A stretch of 64,000 nucleotides of DNA from assembly GCA_000310025.1 (NCBI GenBank), contig FN649750.1, positions 2,342,168 through 2,406,167 on the forward strand. The letters run 5' to 3'. The translations under genes were made by a program, and so were the position numbers. Positions 13,051 through 26,099 of this stretch are shown piece after piece. Position 1 is the first letter of the stretch; each line of letters opens with the position of its first letter. The DNA comes from Ectocarpus siliculosus (taxonomy: Eukaryota; Sar; Phaeophyceae; Ectocarpales; Ectocarpaceae). Below the pieces are notes generated by a model. That model saw only the letters and a list, made by a program, of their open reading frames with translations. It was not told the DNA's origin and ran no database searches.

Positions 13051-16000
13051 TTAAGCCTTGATGGCCCAGCCGCCGTCCATCGTGTAGGTGGAGCCGGTGA
13101 CCATGGCGGCGTCCTCCGAAGCCAAGAATATCACCACGTTCGCAATCTGCGAGATCGTGGACAACAGATCCAAAATTCAGTGATTATGCCCTTCAGAACA
13201 TATCACGAAAACTTCTGTACCGAAGGCAAGTTTGTAGGTGCTAGCGGATTTGGCGACAGGGTGTGGGTTGTGCTGACGGCGCTTCGACCATGCCCGGTGA
13301 ACATAAAATCGGTGGGTTTGAACTATTTATCGACAGGCGGCGGCGCGGGCGAATATGGGTGTCTGTAGTTCCTTCGACAGGACGGTGTCCACCTCTCGTT
13401 TCGGTTCAGAAATCCACACCTTTCCGCTTACACAACGCCAGTCATTCAACTGGCTGAATGTTTGTGGTTCAAACACGGCATCGGGTTGAAGTCTGAGCAA
13501 GTCACTACAATAATACCAGCAAGCTCCCGCAACGCCCATTGCCCGCCCTTTCGACGTGGATGGGCCTCGCAACGAACCAATTCTCTGCGTTTCCGCGGTA
13601 CCGCCTGACCCACTCCGGCACCCACCCGTAAGCCTACCAGAATTGGAACAGAAGGGACAACGTGCCACTCTGCGATGCATGGTAACAGCGACATGGCACC
13701 TCTTCCCAAGGAACACACAGACGAAGAACTCGGGGTTGGAGTTAGGGTTTAGGGCTCAGCTTAGTCGGGCTCCCGTGTCGTGGTAGGCAGAGGGCTGGAA
13801 ACCTGGGGCATGTCTATGCCCTTATCTACCCCCACAACTACATCAACCCCGAACACTCTTGCTTGGACACCACCCTTTCTATGCCAAGTCTGGCGTGCGC
13901 TGGGTTCACTCCACATCAAAATCACGGTATTCGCGGAACAACATAGTTATGAAGAAAGAGGATGTGGTATCTTACGTGTGATACATACGGTACGTGTCTC
14001 ACCTCCTCGGGCTTGATGGGCCTCGCGATAAGCTGCGTGGTTCCGGTGACGGCCACCAGAGTCTCGCGGGGCATCTCGCCGTAGATGGGCGTCTCCACGT
14101 GCCCAGGCGAGACGGAGTTCACCCGCACGCCCGACGCCGCGCCCTGCGGAGAAGCAAACGAGTAGGGACGTCCACAGGGGGGGGGGGGGGTATCCGTAAG
14201 CGTTGCACACGAGCGAACGCTTGAGAACGAGTAGATCCAAAAATGGTGCGGTGACAGTGCCGAAATCAACAAGGCCGTACGATTCTTCACGACGTACCGC
14301 TGCGAGGGCCAGTATTTCATGGAAGACTGTGCCTTCTACAGACAAACCAACGCATGAGGGGGCATACACATTCCAGGATTCGTACACTACCAGCACCGGG
14401 CGTCATGCATCCCCACGGACCGTGACCAGTCTTATGCCCCGACGCAGGGTAAACAAACATTCGTTCCATTCCACCTAGTTTTCGGTAGAACCTCTGGACA
14501 CCCGCCCTTACTCCGTTACGGTCGAGCTTACGCTGTATCACCCGAGTTGCATAAGATGCACTCCGAAAACTTTAACAGGTACACAAGAAGACGGCCGTCA
14601 AGTTCATCACTCAGGACAATATCACCACAGAGAAGGTCATGCTATTAATAGTATGTAGTATTCGTCTCGTCGGAGCCCAAAGGCAAACAAGTTCGACATT
14701 ACACAATCAATCGCGGTCATGGGATGTTGGATTCATGCGCGTATATTTCACGTCGTAGTGCATGCGAGGGGTATCGATTCGAACCCCCGGATGCAATCAG
14801 AGGCATAGGCGAGACAAGTGAAGAGTCCACGAACCTCAATGGCGGCATACTTCATGAGCATTTCCGCGGCCGCTTTCGAAGCCGAGTACATGCCGCCTCC
14901 CGCCATCCCCGGCAAGGCTGTCGTCCTCAAGGCCGTGGATGAGGTGTTGACGATGATGGAGCCCTTTCCTCCTGCGGTGTTCTTCATGGCAGGGATCTGC
15001 AACGGCAGGCGGCAGGGGTGCAGGCGGCTACTCAGGACCTCGCCTGTCACAGCTTAAGGAAAATTGAGTGGTGGATGAACCGTTGCCCAAACATCGAAAC
15101 ACATTACCTTATCCCATTGTTCCCCAATTGCAAAATTGGGGTTTCAGCCAGCGCAATCCCGAAAAAAGCAATAAAGAAATCCTGTCAAGTGTTTTAAACT
15201 CACTGTTTTCGTCTGCGCCAACATGCACAAAAGCGTCATTTCTCGCGTTGCCCTCTATTCGGACAAAACTACAGCAGGACCTGCCCCAGACACAACCGTC
15301 ACCACTACTGCTGCGTGTGTCCACTGTGTCCACTGGTATGTGCTCCCACAAGATGTCGTGCGTCCTACACTGACTGCTGTCTCCCACCATGTAGTGTGCA
15401 ACCTCGCTGCAACACAGCAGTCTGCTGTATGCACAGGCATGGGTCTGGATGAAAGTTGTCGCGATGATGGCAGCGACTCCAGCGCCTCTGCCACCAGACA
15501 ACAAACAACATACTGATGGACAGCTGTGTTTGCTGTGTGCTCCCACACTGCTGTGTGCTCACACACTGCTGTGTGCTGCCACACACTGGGGTGTCGACAC
15601 GCTAGTGTCAGCAAGGAGCGAAACAACACCAACAACGGCCTTCATGTGTGTCACGCGTTCTAAACTCAAACTTTTTTTGGTCTGCCCCAACATGCACAAT
15701 CTTTTCGGACAAGACTACAGCAGCACCGGCCCCAGACACAACATTCACCACTACTGCTGCGTGTGTCCATTGCTGTTATTATGTGCTCCCACAAGATGTC
15801 CTGCGTCCTACACTGACTGCTGTGTCCCACCATGTAGCGTGCAATCTCGCTGCAACACAGCAGTACTGCTGTATGCAGGCGTGGGTCTGGATGAAAGATT
15901 GTCGCGATGATGGCAGCGACCCCAGCGCCTCTGCCACCAGACAACAAACAACATTGCACACTTATAATGTACAGCAGTGTGGGAGCACAGCTGACTACGA

Positions 16001-18857
16001 GAACTTCATTCAGCAAAAAATGGGTCAAATTAAATTCCAATCAATTGGGGAAGCAGCCGTGGGCACACGGCAATCTATCTGAAAAAATCGATATTGATTT
16101 ACTGTGATTGGTCGACATTGCTCGGGGATTCTCGGTGGAGGAAGTACAACGCGAGACTCGCGCAGCGCACAACAACATATTATATTCGCCATTACAGTTC
16201 TGTAATATCCATCATTCATCTCTATGAACGTTTCACAGAAAATACTTGTTCCCATCCTTACATCTATTCAGCAGTTTCAACAACAAAAAAAGTATCAAGG
16301 AATTAACGAAGGGGGTCGGGTCAATGTAACAAACTGCATACACACTTCGGTGTTGGGAGTTCACTTGGGACGTTCCATAGAATGCCCATGGAACGACCGG
16401 GACGGACTGTAAGACGTCGCATTGGACGGCCCACTACGTGTACAACTGTTACACTCATCCTACGAGGCTGACGCATACACGTAGATGTAGGTAGGTGGGA
16501 TGCTTCGGGCTTCTAGTAGTCTCTCACTCACGGCGTGGCTTGGAAATATATGGTAATTTCACGAAAAAATCAACTCAGTGGACATCTATGGAACGGCGTG
16601 GGACGGTTCATCGGAACGATCCCCTTAGGTCTTGTTGGGGTTAGGGTTGGACCCACCCATGGAACGAGTGGGACGGTCCATCGGACGCAATGAATGCCTG
16701 GGCTGTTCCATCAGCGTCGAGTGGAACGTCCATGGCTCCCCAAAATGTAGCCATACTCCATGACACTCGGGGCTCGCATGCCCCGCTCGACAGGATACAT
16801 ATTATTAATATTTTGCATACCTGATACTTGAAGCACCAGGCGAGCGACTTGACGTTGATGTTGAGCAGGTCGTCGATGGTATCTTCCGTGATGTCCGCGA
16901 AAGGGACCGCCCTGAAAACGCCCGCGTTGTTGAAGGCCACGTGTAGCCCGCCGAACTTCTCGATCGCCGTGTCCACCATCTTCTTGCAGTCCGCTTCCTG
17001 TGTACGGGGGGGAGACGGGAGTAGTAGCAGACGTCGCGGGTGTCACGGGTCGGGCGTGTGACGAGTGGGCCCGCCGTGGAGTACCACAACGCATATTGGG
17101 GCGCTATGAAATACTGTAGCGACAAAAAAGCAAAAACGGAATTCAGATTTCACAGGAGGTATTGCGGTCGAGAAAAACAGCTCTAATCTGGGATAGGAGG
17201 CAAGAAATATCCAAACAACAATCAGGGGCAATCGATGCCCCCGAGACGCCAACGCATTAGCCTAGTGATCCGGGGGAGCACTCGACACCCCAGTTTTTTT
17301 GCTATACTGCCGCCTCCTACGTTGGCGGCCACTGCTGTCCTTCCTTCTCTTCGCACGCTCTGCAGCTTCCGCTCGTTACTCGACGTACTACACCCCTTCG
17401 CGCTCTCTTCCATGCGGAATGACAAGGAAGAGGGTTGGCCTTTCTTCCCCTCGTGACCCCAGGAGTTTCCGAACAATAGGCTAATGAAACTTCAATCCGC
17501 TGTTCTACCAATAGTCTAAACGCCATTGTTTGATGTCTGTTCGACGCATTGAAACTCCTGATTTCACATGAGGTATTGCGATTGAGAAAAACAGTTCTAA
17601 TCTGGGCTAGGAGGCAAGAAACATCCAAACAACATCAGGAGCAATAGATGCCCCCCAGACGCCAAGGCATTGACCTAGAGATCCGGGGGGGAGCACTCGA
17701 CACAACCCCACAATATTCCGCCTAGTTTGGACTTGTGTACTTTGTTCTCTCCTTCCGTCTTATCGCTAACCTTGCCCCCCCTCCCTCTCCGTGTACGTTG
17801 TTAGTTCTGGTGTAAGTGGCAGAATATGCGGCAACTTCGCAACCGAGAGGAAAACACGTCGGGGGCGGGGCGTGGTCTGCTCGGGGCATATCAAGATGAA
17901 GGGTGTGGAAGGTAAACATTTGTTACACGTCCTGCAGGCTTGACAACGGGATGATCGTTGTGCGCTAGCTAAGATGTTTGCTTTAAGCGGTTTCAGTACC
18001 ACACCCGGCCCGCTTAAACCTGTTGTATTCGCCCTCTTTTGGGCCACGTTTAAATTCGAAGGGGTAAAGGACGCTGAAGGACGCTGCAAGTCGAAGCGGG
18101 GAGGGACCAGCACTCTCGTATACACAGACTATATGCCTATCTACAGTATTAGGAAACATAAATACAAACACAGAAATACTACACATTCCTATCTATATTG
18201 CCTCTCCCTTTTTGGCTGGCTGGCGGGGGCGAACGAATTTTCGGGAAAAGCTTCTAGGGTTGTCGGGCATCTCGCCCCGCGGCTGGAGGAGACTATGAAT
18301 GCATGAAGCCTGAGGTGCTGTGGCTGTCTGTCGTGCGCACCTTTGAGGCGTCGCCCACCGCAAGCGCAACGTCTCCCCCGGCCGCCTTGATTTCGTCGGC
18401 CACTTCCTTCAGCTTGTCCTCGCGCCTTGCTGCAATCACCACCTGTGCGTAGGCACGCCGAGAAATGCGGACAACAGCGACAGCAGTGCAGTTCGGTTTC
18501 AGGAGACGGCGATTATGCCGTCTTGAGCTACATAGTGGTACGCAACTTTCCGCAACACAGCAATCGGTGCCAACGGCAGATCAGACATTTGGTGCAAGCT
18601 ACTTCTAGGATGCTGCTCCTGGATTCTTCTGCAGGTGAAACACAGCCCCCGCGTCCAACCCTGCATGATCTAATCGGCATGAGCATGATGCCCAGAGAAA
18701 CAGTGGGCACGCCCTTTCTCTACACATGGACAAGACACTCGTTCGATGCGCACATGTATCATACCTTGGCTCCTTCCTTGGCGAAGGCAATGGCGGTAGA
18801 TTTTCCGATGCCCCCAGAGGCACCGGTCACCAGCGCGACGCACCCTTCAAGCTTCAT
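13051..18857 (-). CDS. Short-chain dehydrogenase/reductase (SDR), complete, six exons
   Basis: Exons on the minus strand: 18857-18765, 18442-18341, 16997-16821, 14996-14835, 14143-14003, 13146-13051. All five introns are GT-AG and phase 0. They give 256 codons plus TAA, a normal length for a classical SDR. Domain order: Rossmann start with TGASGGIGK at residues 11-19, an AARRED cofactor-binding turn at 34-39, N-N-A-G at about 88-91, N-T-S-S catalytic Ser region in exon 4, Y-S-A-S-K (Y-x3-K) active site late in exon 4, S-P-G-H-V-x-T-P in exon 5 and a D-G-G-W C-terminus. These show an NAD(P)-dependent oxidoreductase; the R-R after beta-2 would favour NADP(H). No targeting peptide is visible and a cytosolic location is likely. 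The substrate is unknown. Relatives include 3-oxoacyl-ACP reductase-like and glucose dehydrogenase-like enzymes. It lies head-to-head with a broken copy 1.8 kb away. Confidence 0.93.
15192..15990 (-). repeat. Tandem duplication in SDR intron 3
   Basis: A block at about 15192-15525 recurs at about 15655-15960 with high similarity, including a shared CACCACTACTGCTGCGTGTG word and AACACAGCAG near the end. Between them lie short CTGTGTGCTC-type repeats (15530-15590). Frames on both strands are shared by the two copies but carry no known domain. It is intronic in the SDR gene. Confidence 0.75.
16320..16745. repeat. GGGACGG/CCATGGAACG-rich segment in SDR intron 3
   Basis: Repeated short words such as CCATGGAACGA, GGGACGGTCCATCGGA and their reverse complements recur several times. 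The composition recalls the GGGAC/GTCCC-rich tract at 28330-28890. Function unknown. Confidence 0.5.
17137..17714 (-). mobile_element. Small LTR-like element, B-A-B, in SDR intron 2
   Basis: Two direct repeats of about 150-160 bp (17137-17297 and 17562-17714) flank about 264 bp. The spacer shares about 100 bp with the A2 spacer of the YR element (about 31912-32040). In the mirrored SDR copy the same intron holds only one B repeat (about 22232-22412), with the outer flanks of both sides preserved. It therefore behaves like a short non-autonomous element with terminal direct repeats. No coding capacity. Fossil. Confidence 0.75.
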
Positions 18858-20652
18858 GGTCACGATTGTGTCTGGAGATGTCTGGGTTTTGAGGGGTGTG
18901 GTGGTCGAGTTGAGGAGAGGAGACTGTTGGACTGCTGTTGAAGGAGTTGTGAAGTGAGTGTGGAGCAGTGTGGGAGTGGGAGCCCGGGCACTGCAGGAAA
19001 GCGGGGAGAACAGATCGGAAACGCCCCGCGGGCTATTTGTTCGCAGTGATTCGCGGATGAAAAACGAAAAACAAAAAAAAATGGTGGCGGAAGGTTCTCG
19101 AACTTTGCTCAACATACATGGTAGCATACCGTCATCAGCCATCAACGTCTACGCACGTATCCGTATCTAGCAGAACAGAGACAACGTGCTGTGGGAACAA
19201 TCCCTCCCGGGACTGTCAGTTTTCGCGTGGCCCTATTGGCACGCGTGCGTATATACGTTTTTTTCTGTTCCGACGCAGTACCGCACGCAGCTCCTGGAAG
19301 TATGTGGTAGACATGAAAGTTTGTTGTCGAAGACCGAATGTGCACGAAAGAATTCGGAACATCTCCCAGATCTACGGTTGTATTTGGGTTCTTGTTGTGC
19401 CGCCCCGGAGGCGTGTTGGTTGGGTTGTCTTGGTTTTGTTTTCTGGGGTCTTACAAAAAGAAGGTCTCACGGAGTTCTCATTCTGCTGCCTCGCTGCTCC
19501 TGCATCAAGAGTTTGATGGACGCGTGTCTACTGGACCAAGGGCCACGTGTTGAGGAATGCACAGTGTGTAACACGCAGCCCGCGTCGGAATCACGCGGGA
19601 AGGAGGGCAGCAGCTAGCTACATCGAAGAGGTTGGACCCGTAGCTAGCAGAAATTCGTAGCTTTTCTCCCGCCAACCCACCCCTTTTCTTTCGAAGGTGG
19701 GGGATAGGAGATGTTACGAGTGAGGACTCACCTTGGAGAGGCATCTTAATATTTCTGTGACTCGGAATTGGTGCAACCGTTTGCCACGTAGAAGTATGCG
19801 CATATGGCGTAGCATAGGGGTGTTTTGGGGTGTTTTCTGAATGGTAGTGCGTACCATTGGGAAGCTCAATCGTCCGAGACTGCTACTGTGCAACAGTTTC
19901 GTCCCGTCTGGTAGTATTCGGAGGGATTTTTTGCGTTTTAGAAGCAGAGACACGTTAGGATACCGCAGAGGCTTTGTGCCGTGCGGAACGTGTGGTACGG
20001 GGGATATCTCCCTCCGTAGGCCACAGAAATATTAACCAAGGCAATTCGAAAGAAAACAATAAACTACCCATTCATCATGTACCTATGGGCTGTCCATGTT
20101 CTTCGACGTATGTGCTTACAGTAGACCGTTCTCTTCGTCGAGTACATTACGAGCCAAGGGACCAGAGGGTTAAAAGTAGATTGTCCAGCGATCTGAACAA
20201 TCAAAGTAAGTCAAACACATCCTCCTCCTCTACGACAGTCCGGTCCGCCCGCATATCGCAAATCACATGACAACAGCAGTAACTGCCGAAGTGCACAGAT
20301 ATCGGAACAAACATCAAACGTCGAAGATCTGTGTACAGCCGACAAAGCGAGATGCTACCAGTTGTACAATATGTGTACGTAGGTTTTTCTTTTTCTTCCG
20401 CTTTCCCGCGAATAAGGCCACTCTTTCACGACTCCTCGAATAAAACCCGCGCGGGGTGTTGCGGGTGTGTTCCCCGCGGGGCGTTGCCGATTTATTCCCC
20501 GCGTTCTTGCACGTCTCCATCTATGATCATTCTTGCCTGGGTCCCGTCTCCCATTCTCCATCCACACTCACTCCACACCTTCCTTCAACGTCCTCTCCAA
20601 GTCGACCCACACTCCCCTCAAATCCTAGACACCTCCAGACACAAACACGACC
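18858..20652. promoter_or_regulatory. Shared intergenic region between the divergent SDR copies
   Basis: The 5' flanks of the two copies are inverted homologues. The reverse complement of 18858-19040 aligns with about 20460-20652, including CTCCA-rich leaders ending in ACGACCATGAAGCTT / GTGACCATGAAGCTT. A CGCGGGG-rich patch occurs on both sides (19022-19034; 20450-20485). It must hold the promoter of the intact gene. No TATA box or defined site could be fixed. The middle (19100-20300) has no recognised gene, though about 19640-19700 resembles the left edge of the YR A2 spacer. Confidence 0.5.
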
Positions 20653-23600
20653 ATGAAGCTTTAAGGGTGCGTCGCGCTGGAGACTGGTGCTTCTGCGGGC
20701 ATGGGGAAAACTGCCGCCATTGCCTTCGCCAAGGAAGGAGCAGTATGATTGCCTACATTTGCACATCCGCAAGACGAAGGGTGTAGATAAAGGGCGTGCC
20801 CATTGTTTCTCTCGTCCATCATACTCATGCAGAATACAACTACATAATTGTACTGAAGTACAGTGTCTAGAGGGAATCCACGTGCTGTTGAAATGACGTG
20901 AAAGATTGACATTTCAGGAAGTTTTGACGTGACGAGGTTACGCCGCGTTTTTGGAGGCAAACTCTGACGGCTAAATTTTGTGAAAAAGCGTCAAAACTTA
21001 AACCGACGCGAAGAGATTGACACCCCGAAAATTAGAGGCCCCGTGCCCCCACCAAGTCACCCCCCGGCACCCGATTTCGTTTATTCATAGTATGCACACG
21101 CTGTGTCTTGAAGTCTTTCGCTTGTACCCTTGCAGCAATGGTCTTGGGTTGAGGAAGTCCTGTCCATAATCCTTCATTTATTTGTGTTTTTTCACGTGTA
21201 AAAGCAGCTACTGTATGTGCTGGCACCCCCGCCCTGATCTGCCGTTGGGACCGGCTACCGTTTTGTCGAGATCAACCAAGGGTTGCCCTTCAGGCGACAA
21301 CTACTTCAAGACGCCAGTATCACCGTCATATGAAACCGAACTGCACTGCTGGCTGTTGTCCGCATTTCCCGACATCCCTACAACACGCAGGTGGTGATTG
21401 CAGCAAGGCGCGAGGACAAGCTGAAGAAATCAAGGCGGTCGGGGGAGACGTTGCGCTCGCGGTGGGCGACGCCTCCAAAGTGCGCACGACAGACGCACAC
21501 AGCACTTACGAAGAGTCCTCGGGCATTCACGGTCTGATCTGGGCCGTGGAGCAAGATGCCCGACAACCCTAAGCTTTTCCCGAAAATTCGCTCACCCCCG
21601 CCAGCTACAGTATAAGGGAGCCACAATGCCAGATATATACAGAGAGGGGGCCTCAACAACGCTGGTTGAATAACGTATGCGCCGGTGAAGATGCTAGGCA
21701 CAGACTGAACCACCAAGTCATTCTGAACTTTTGACTATTGTCGCCGGTCCCTCTCAATGGATTCGGTCGAGGGTATACACCGGCGTATTAAGGGCACGCA
21801 CTGCACAAAAAAGGGCGCGCTCCTCCCTCGCTTCGAGTTGCGGCGTCCTTTACTCCTTCGACTTTGAACGGGGACCCTCGAGAGAAGAGGGTGGGCACGG
21901 AAGAAGTTAACGGGCCGCGTTGGTAGCGTTGAAACTGCAGATCGAACAAAAAACAAATTGTCGAAGTGCTCTCAAGGAATAGCCGTTCGTTGTCAAGCCT
22001 GCACGACGTGCAACAAATGTTGGGGAGCCAGTGCTCCCTTCTGGCTCTATGCTTCCCACGCTATCATTTTTCCCAACCCCGAGAAGACCCGGACGTGTTT
22101 TCCTCTCAGATGTGAGGTCGCCGCATATACCCTCGCTTCACACCAGAATGAACGCACACTGGTATGAGGGACGGCAGAGAGGGATAGCGATGAGACGGAA
22201 GAGGGGGAAACCATAACCAGTATAAACTGGGTGGAACGATGTGGGAGTGCTCCCCCGGATCACAAAATATCTTAATTCGTTGGCCCCTCCGGGGCATCGG
22301 TCGCTCCTGGTTGTTGTTTGGATATTGTTGCCTCCTACCCCAGCTTAAGTAGAGCCAGCCGAGTATCTCGAAGGCAATAATATACCTAATGTGAAATCTG
22401 AGCACCGTCTAAGCTTTTCACATGTTTTTTCCTATTTCAGAGGGCCCCACAGGCGTTGTCCTGTAGTTCTCCAGCGGCGGACCCGCTCGTCACATGCCTC
22501 ACCCGTGACATCCGCGACGTCTGCTACTGCTCCCGCCCGCCCCCCGCACACAAGAAGCAGTATGCAAGAAGATGGTGGACACAGCGATCCAAAAATTCGG
22601 CGGGCTGCACGTGGCCTTCAACAACGCCGGCGTGTACAGATCGGCGCCTTTCGCGGACATCATGGAAGACACCATCGACGACCTCCTGAATATCAACGTC
22701 AAGTCACTCGCCTGGTGCTTCAAGTATCAGGTGTGTGTGCAAGCGGCGCACACAACAAGTGGAGCCCCGAGTTTCGTGAAATGTTTCCGACCGGGCTCGG
22801 GACAAGAAACATCAAAATGGGTCGACTCAATTTCATATTCCATCACTTCGAGCACAGGTTGATACATACGGTAGATTGGCGTCTAGGATCCACCGTTGAT
22901 CTGTGTTTGTTTGCTCTATTTTCTTGTTTTCGTGAAAAATCTGATGCTTCCAGAGTCGTAATGAATATTCTGTACCATCGGTACATCTTAAAACCCGTAG
23001 TCTATGTGAAACAGTTCCGATTGCACTTTTACTTTCGGTCTGCAGATACATTGACCGCCAAACACGCAAACATGACGTCTCCCCAGTGCTGTACCATAAT
23101 TTCCGCCGTATTCGTGTTCGTGTACATTTACGATTGTGTGCACGCGTGTAACATATCTTGGGGCATATATGTCTTCCAAGAGTCTTGGTGAGAGGGGAAT
23201 ATATTCAAGAATCAGATTCAATCAGTCACACGGTATATTCCATGGTCTGGACTATTCGTTGATTCGTTGACCACACGTACCTGGCGGTCTTGTTGTTGTA
23301 CCTGCTGCGTAGACCAGCAGATGTGATTCATATTCACGGTAGCACATATGCTGTAGTAATAGGAGTGAATCGAAAAAACGGGGACGGTTTTCTCTCTAAA
23401 AGTATGGTTTTCACGAGAGCACATTGTGGTGCAAACTGACGCTGGGACCTTCCGAATCCGGAAGAAGCAAACTATACGAAGAGCACACATTTTTACCCCA
23501 AAACGTTCTTTGAATTTCTCAATTTTGCTCCTATTATCTAGTACCAAAACACAGATCATCACAACAGAAGAGGAATAGATTCGCGCTGTGCGGCTAGATT

Positions 23601-25237
23601 CCTTATTCTTCATCAAGAATCCCACTCACAAGGCAACGTATCTTGATGTCGAAGCGATTCTCTCTGAGGGTTGTGAGATACAACTTTTGAATATAACGTG
23701 GGGCCGAAACTGCCATTCAATTCCGCCAATGAGTTGGGGCGCACTATGTTGAGTAACCGCCCGCGCCCCTGCCGCTTACCGTTCCAGATCCCTGCCATGA
23801 AGGACAGCGCAGGAGGAAAGGGCTCCATCATCGTCAACACCTCATCCACGGCGTTGCGTCCGTCAGCCTCGCCAGGGATGACTGGCTCTGGAATGTACGC
23901 AGCTTCCAAAGCGGCGGCGGAATTGCTGATGAAGTATGCCGCCATTGAGGTTCGTTGGATTGTTATCTCGCCCAAAGCAATAAACTGTGATTGAATCCTC
24001 GTGTTCGAATCGATGCGTCACTCAAGCGCAACGACGCAATTCATTCGCGTAGTGCGCGCATAGATATTCCAAACGAGAAGTGCTATCATCGCGATATACC
24101 GCTGCAGTACGTGTCCAACTTGTTGGTCTTTGGACGGAAACTGGCAAGAGCGACACAGGATATATGACTCTCCAACCCCAGCCTATAATTTCAGGTTTTA
24201 TTGCTCTAAAAAAGACACCCCCGAACGGTGTGCCGAATACCACCACCCCACACACCGCAGCACGCCGAGTAACAGCGGTCACGTCACGACACACCCCTTG
24301 GGCACTACGAAATCGAAGGCAGTATTGGATTCCCCTAGATGTCGCGAGGAAATGAATGCGTCGCCTTCGAAGCCTTTTGCGCAGCTACAAGTGGCATGAA
24401 ACACTTGGACCCAACCCTCTTTAATCCGCGAGACTGCCCCGTGAACGTCTCTGCCGCTCGAATCTCGACAGGGCGCGGCGTCAGGGGTGCGGGTGAACTC
24501 CGTCGCCCGTGGCCTTGTGAAAACGCCCATCTTCGGCGACATGCCCGACGAGACTCTGGTCGCCTTCGCCGGAGCGACGTAGCTCGTCCCGAGGCCCTGC
24601 ACGCCCGAGGATGTGAGACGCGTACAGCTGACGTTATGGAATTCCCCCGCATGTACAGCTGCACAGGCCATCAGTTAGAAGAAACCATAAGAACGGCGGG
24701 CATGGCGCCGCCGCGAGGAAATAGACGGGTAGTGCGTCTTCACGCGCGTCCATCGAGAGTAGCCCACTCTTGATTGTTACTTCGCGGGGCATGGGGACGG
24801 AAACATCGTCACATCGTCCTTATCCCGGACCTACCGTCGGCGATATAAGATACCACACCCCCTACAGTAGACCGATTTTCAAAGCTTCATGAACTTCTGA
24901 AATAGTATACACAAGCTAGAGAGGGGTGGTGCCGAAATTGGTGCCGTTGGAACCGCCTCGTCGAGAGGTTTACGAGACCACATCGCTTGGCTGATACCAT
25001 TCCTCTTCGTCGGGAAGTAGGCGAGGTTGGGGAATTGGTCCACGTGGCGTGATATGTCATCATGTCACCTACGGTAAGCAATGAACAACCTACATGCAAC
25101 CTCTTTATGATAGTCGTTTGGTTATCTTCACGTGGTCACAGATTGCCAAGGTGGTGATATTCTTGGTCTCGGAGGACGCTACCGTGGTCACCGGCTCCAC
25201 CTACACGATGGACGGCGGTTGGGCGATGAAAGCCTAG
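20653..25237 (+). pseudogene. SDR copy 2, broken inverted duplicate
   Basis: Six exon equivalents match the intact gene: 20653-20742, 21391-21479, ~22555-22730, 23788-23949, 24472-24612, 25142-25237. Exons 4, 5 and 6 keep exact lengths (162, 141, 96 bp). Damage visible by comparison: codon 4 is TAA instead of GAA; the last codon of exon 1 is lost; exon 2 has a 13-bp deletion that shifts the frame; the exon 3 acceptor reads AA instead of AG; and exon 5 has an in-frame TAG. Motifs still readable are N-N-A-G, N-T-S-S, Y-A-A-S-K and the D-G-G-W end. Introns are also homologous to those of the intact gene, so the copy arose by DNA duplication, not retroposition. Confidence 0.93.
22232..22412 (+). 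repeat. Solo B repeat in intron 2 of the SDR pseudogene
   Basis: It aligns with either B repeat of the element at 17137-17714 in inverted orientation, and sits about 140 bp before exon 3, as in the intact gene. Upstream flank (AAACTGGGTGGAAC...) and downstream flank (GTGAAATCTGA...) match the outer flanks of the full element. This is the pattern left by recombination between terminal repeats. Confidence 0.75.
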
Positions 25238-26099
25238 TTTTCCGTCTCCAAGTTCTGCTTGGCAAGCACGGAAGGGCGGCAAGGAAGATCGGTCATTCTC
25301 CCGAAGCCAGTCTATAATGTTCATATCCAGCAAGAAACGTCGTCACGGGAACCTTCGAAGAGTGAGATAGAAGAGAGCTTGGTTGCGGTCTACTTCTATA
25401 CGTGGGCTCGATCTCTCCCATTCAAGATATGGTATGCTAAGACGTAGATTATATCGTTTCGAGCACGGTGAGCTGGGGCTGGCCCCGCCACGCTACTACC
25501 GAGGCAGTACTACGCTACTTCCGTTTCATACGAGGTAGTCGTAGTGTAGGCTGCCGGTCGATCGCTCGCAAATCCTATATGTTGGGCGGCTGGGATAATG
25601 AAAAAGCGCTCGGAAGAACACATGTAGATGCTGGGGGGTGTTGAAAAACCCGCGTATTAGAATGTATAGGTTTGTCTTGTTTGGAGGTACGAATCCGTTG
25701 CGTTGAAATTGCTTGTCGTGTACCAGAAACGTTTGCTCCTACATCACGTGCATGGATGCCTGCCTAAAGGGTTGTTCTTGTTGACTATTTTTATAACATG
25801 GAGTACAGATTCAAATAGTAAAACAAGAATATAAATATCTGTTGCATGTTTCGCAGGTGGCCGGGTCATTTTCTTGCCGGAGTCTACGAGAATATTGACC
25901 AAAACGCACGTCCACAGCGCGACTCAAAGTGAGTAAGCCCACAGCCTTATGAACTCATAGGGAAGGAGACACAATCGGACAGACAGCCCATACGGCGAGG
26001 AGAGACAGGAAACCCGAAGACGCGGACCGAGTGGCGCGAAATACTGTGCTGGATTCAACCCCGTGCTTGACTTATCCCCCCCCTCCCCCCCCCTCTGGT
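25238..26099. other. No gene recognised; left part is SDR 3' flank
   Basis: About 25238-25370 aligns with the 3' flank of the other two SDR copies (GCAAGC...CGATC...CCAGTCT...TTCAT order). The rest is AT-richer sequence with no frame or motif of note. Confidence 0.45.

Noticed and set aside
13735-13755. Interstitial telomere repeat (TTAGGGTTTAGGG), also near 50520-50545 and 50683-50695
   Set aside because: Only one or two units in each place; too short to call a telomeric array or fusion point.
22391-23191. 266-aa frame over SDR pseudogene exon 3 and its intron
   Set aside because: It reads the exon in the wrong frame; the SDR frame is the one at 22572-22730.
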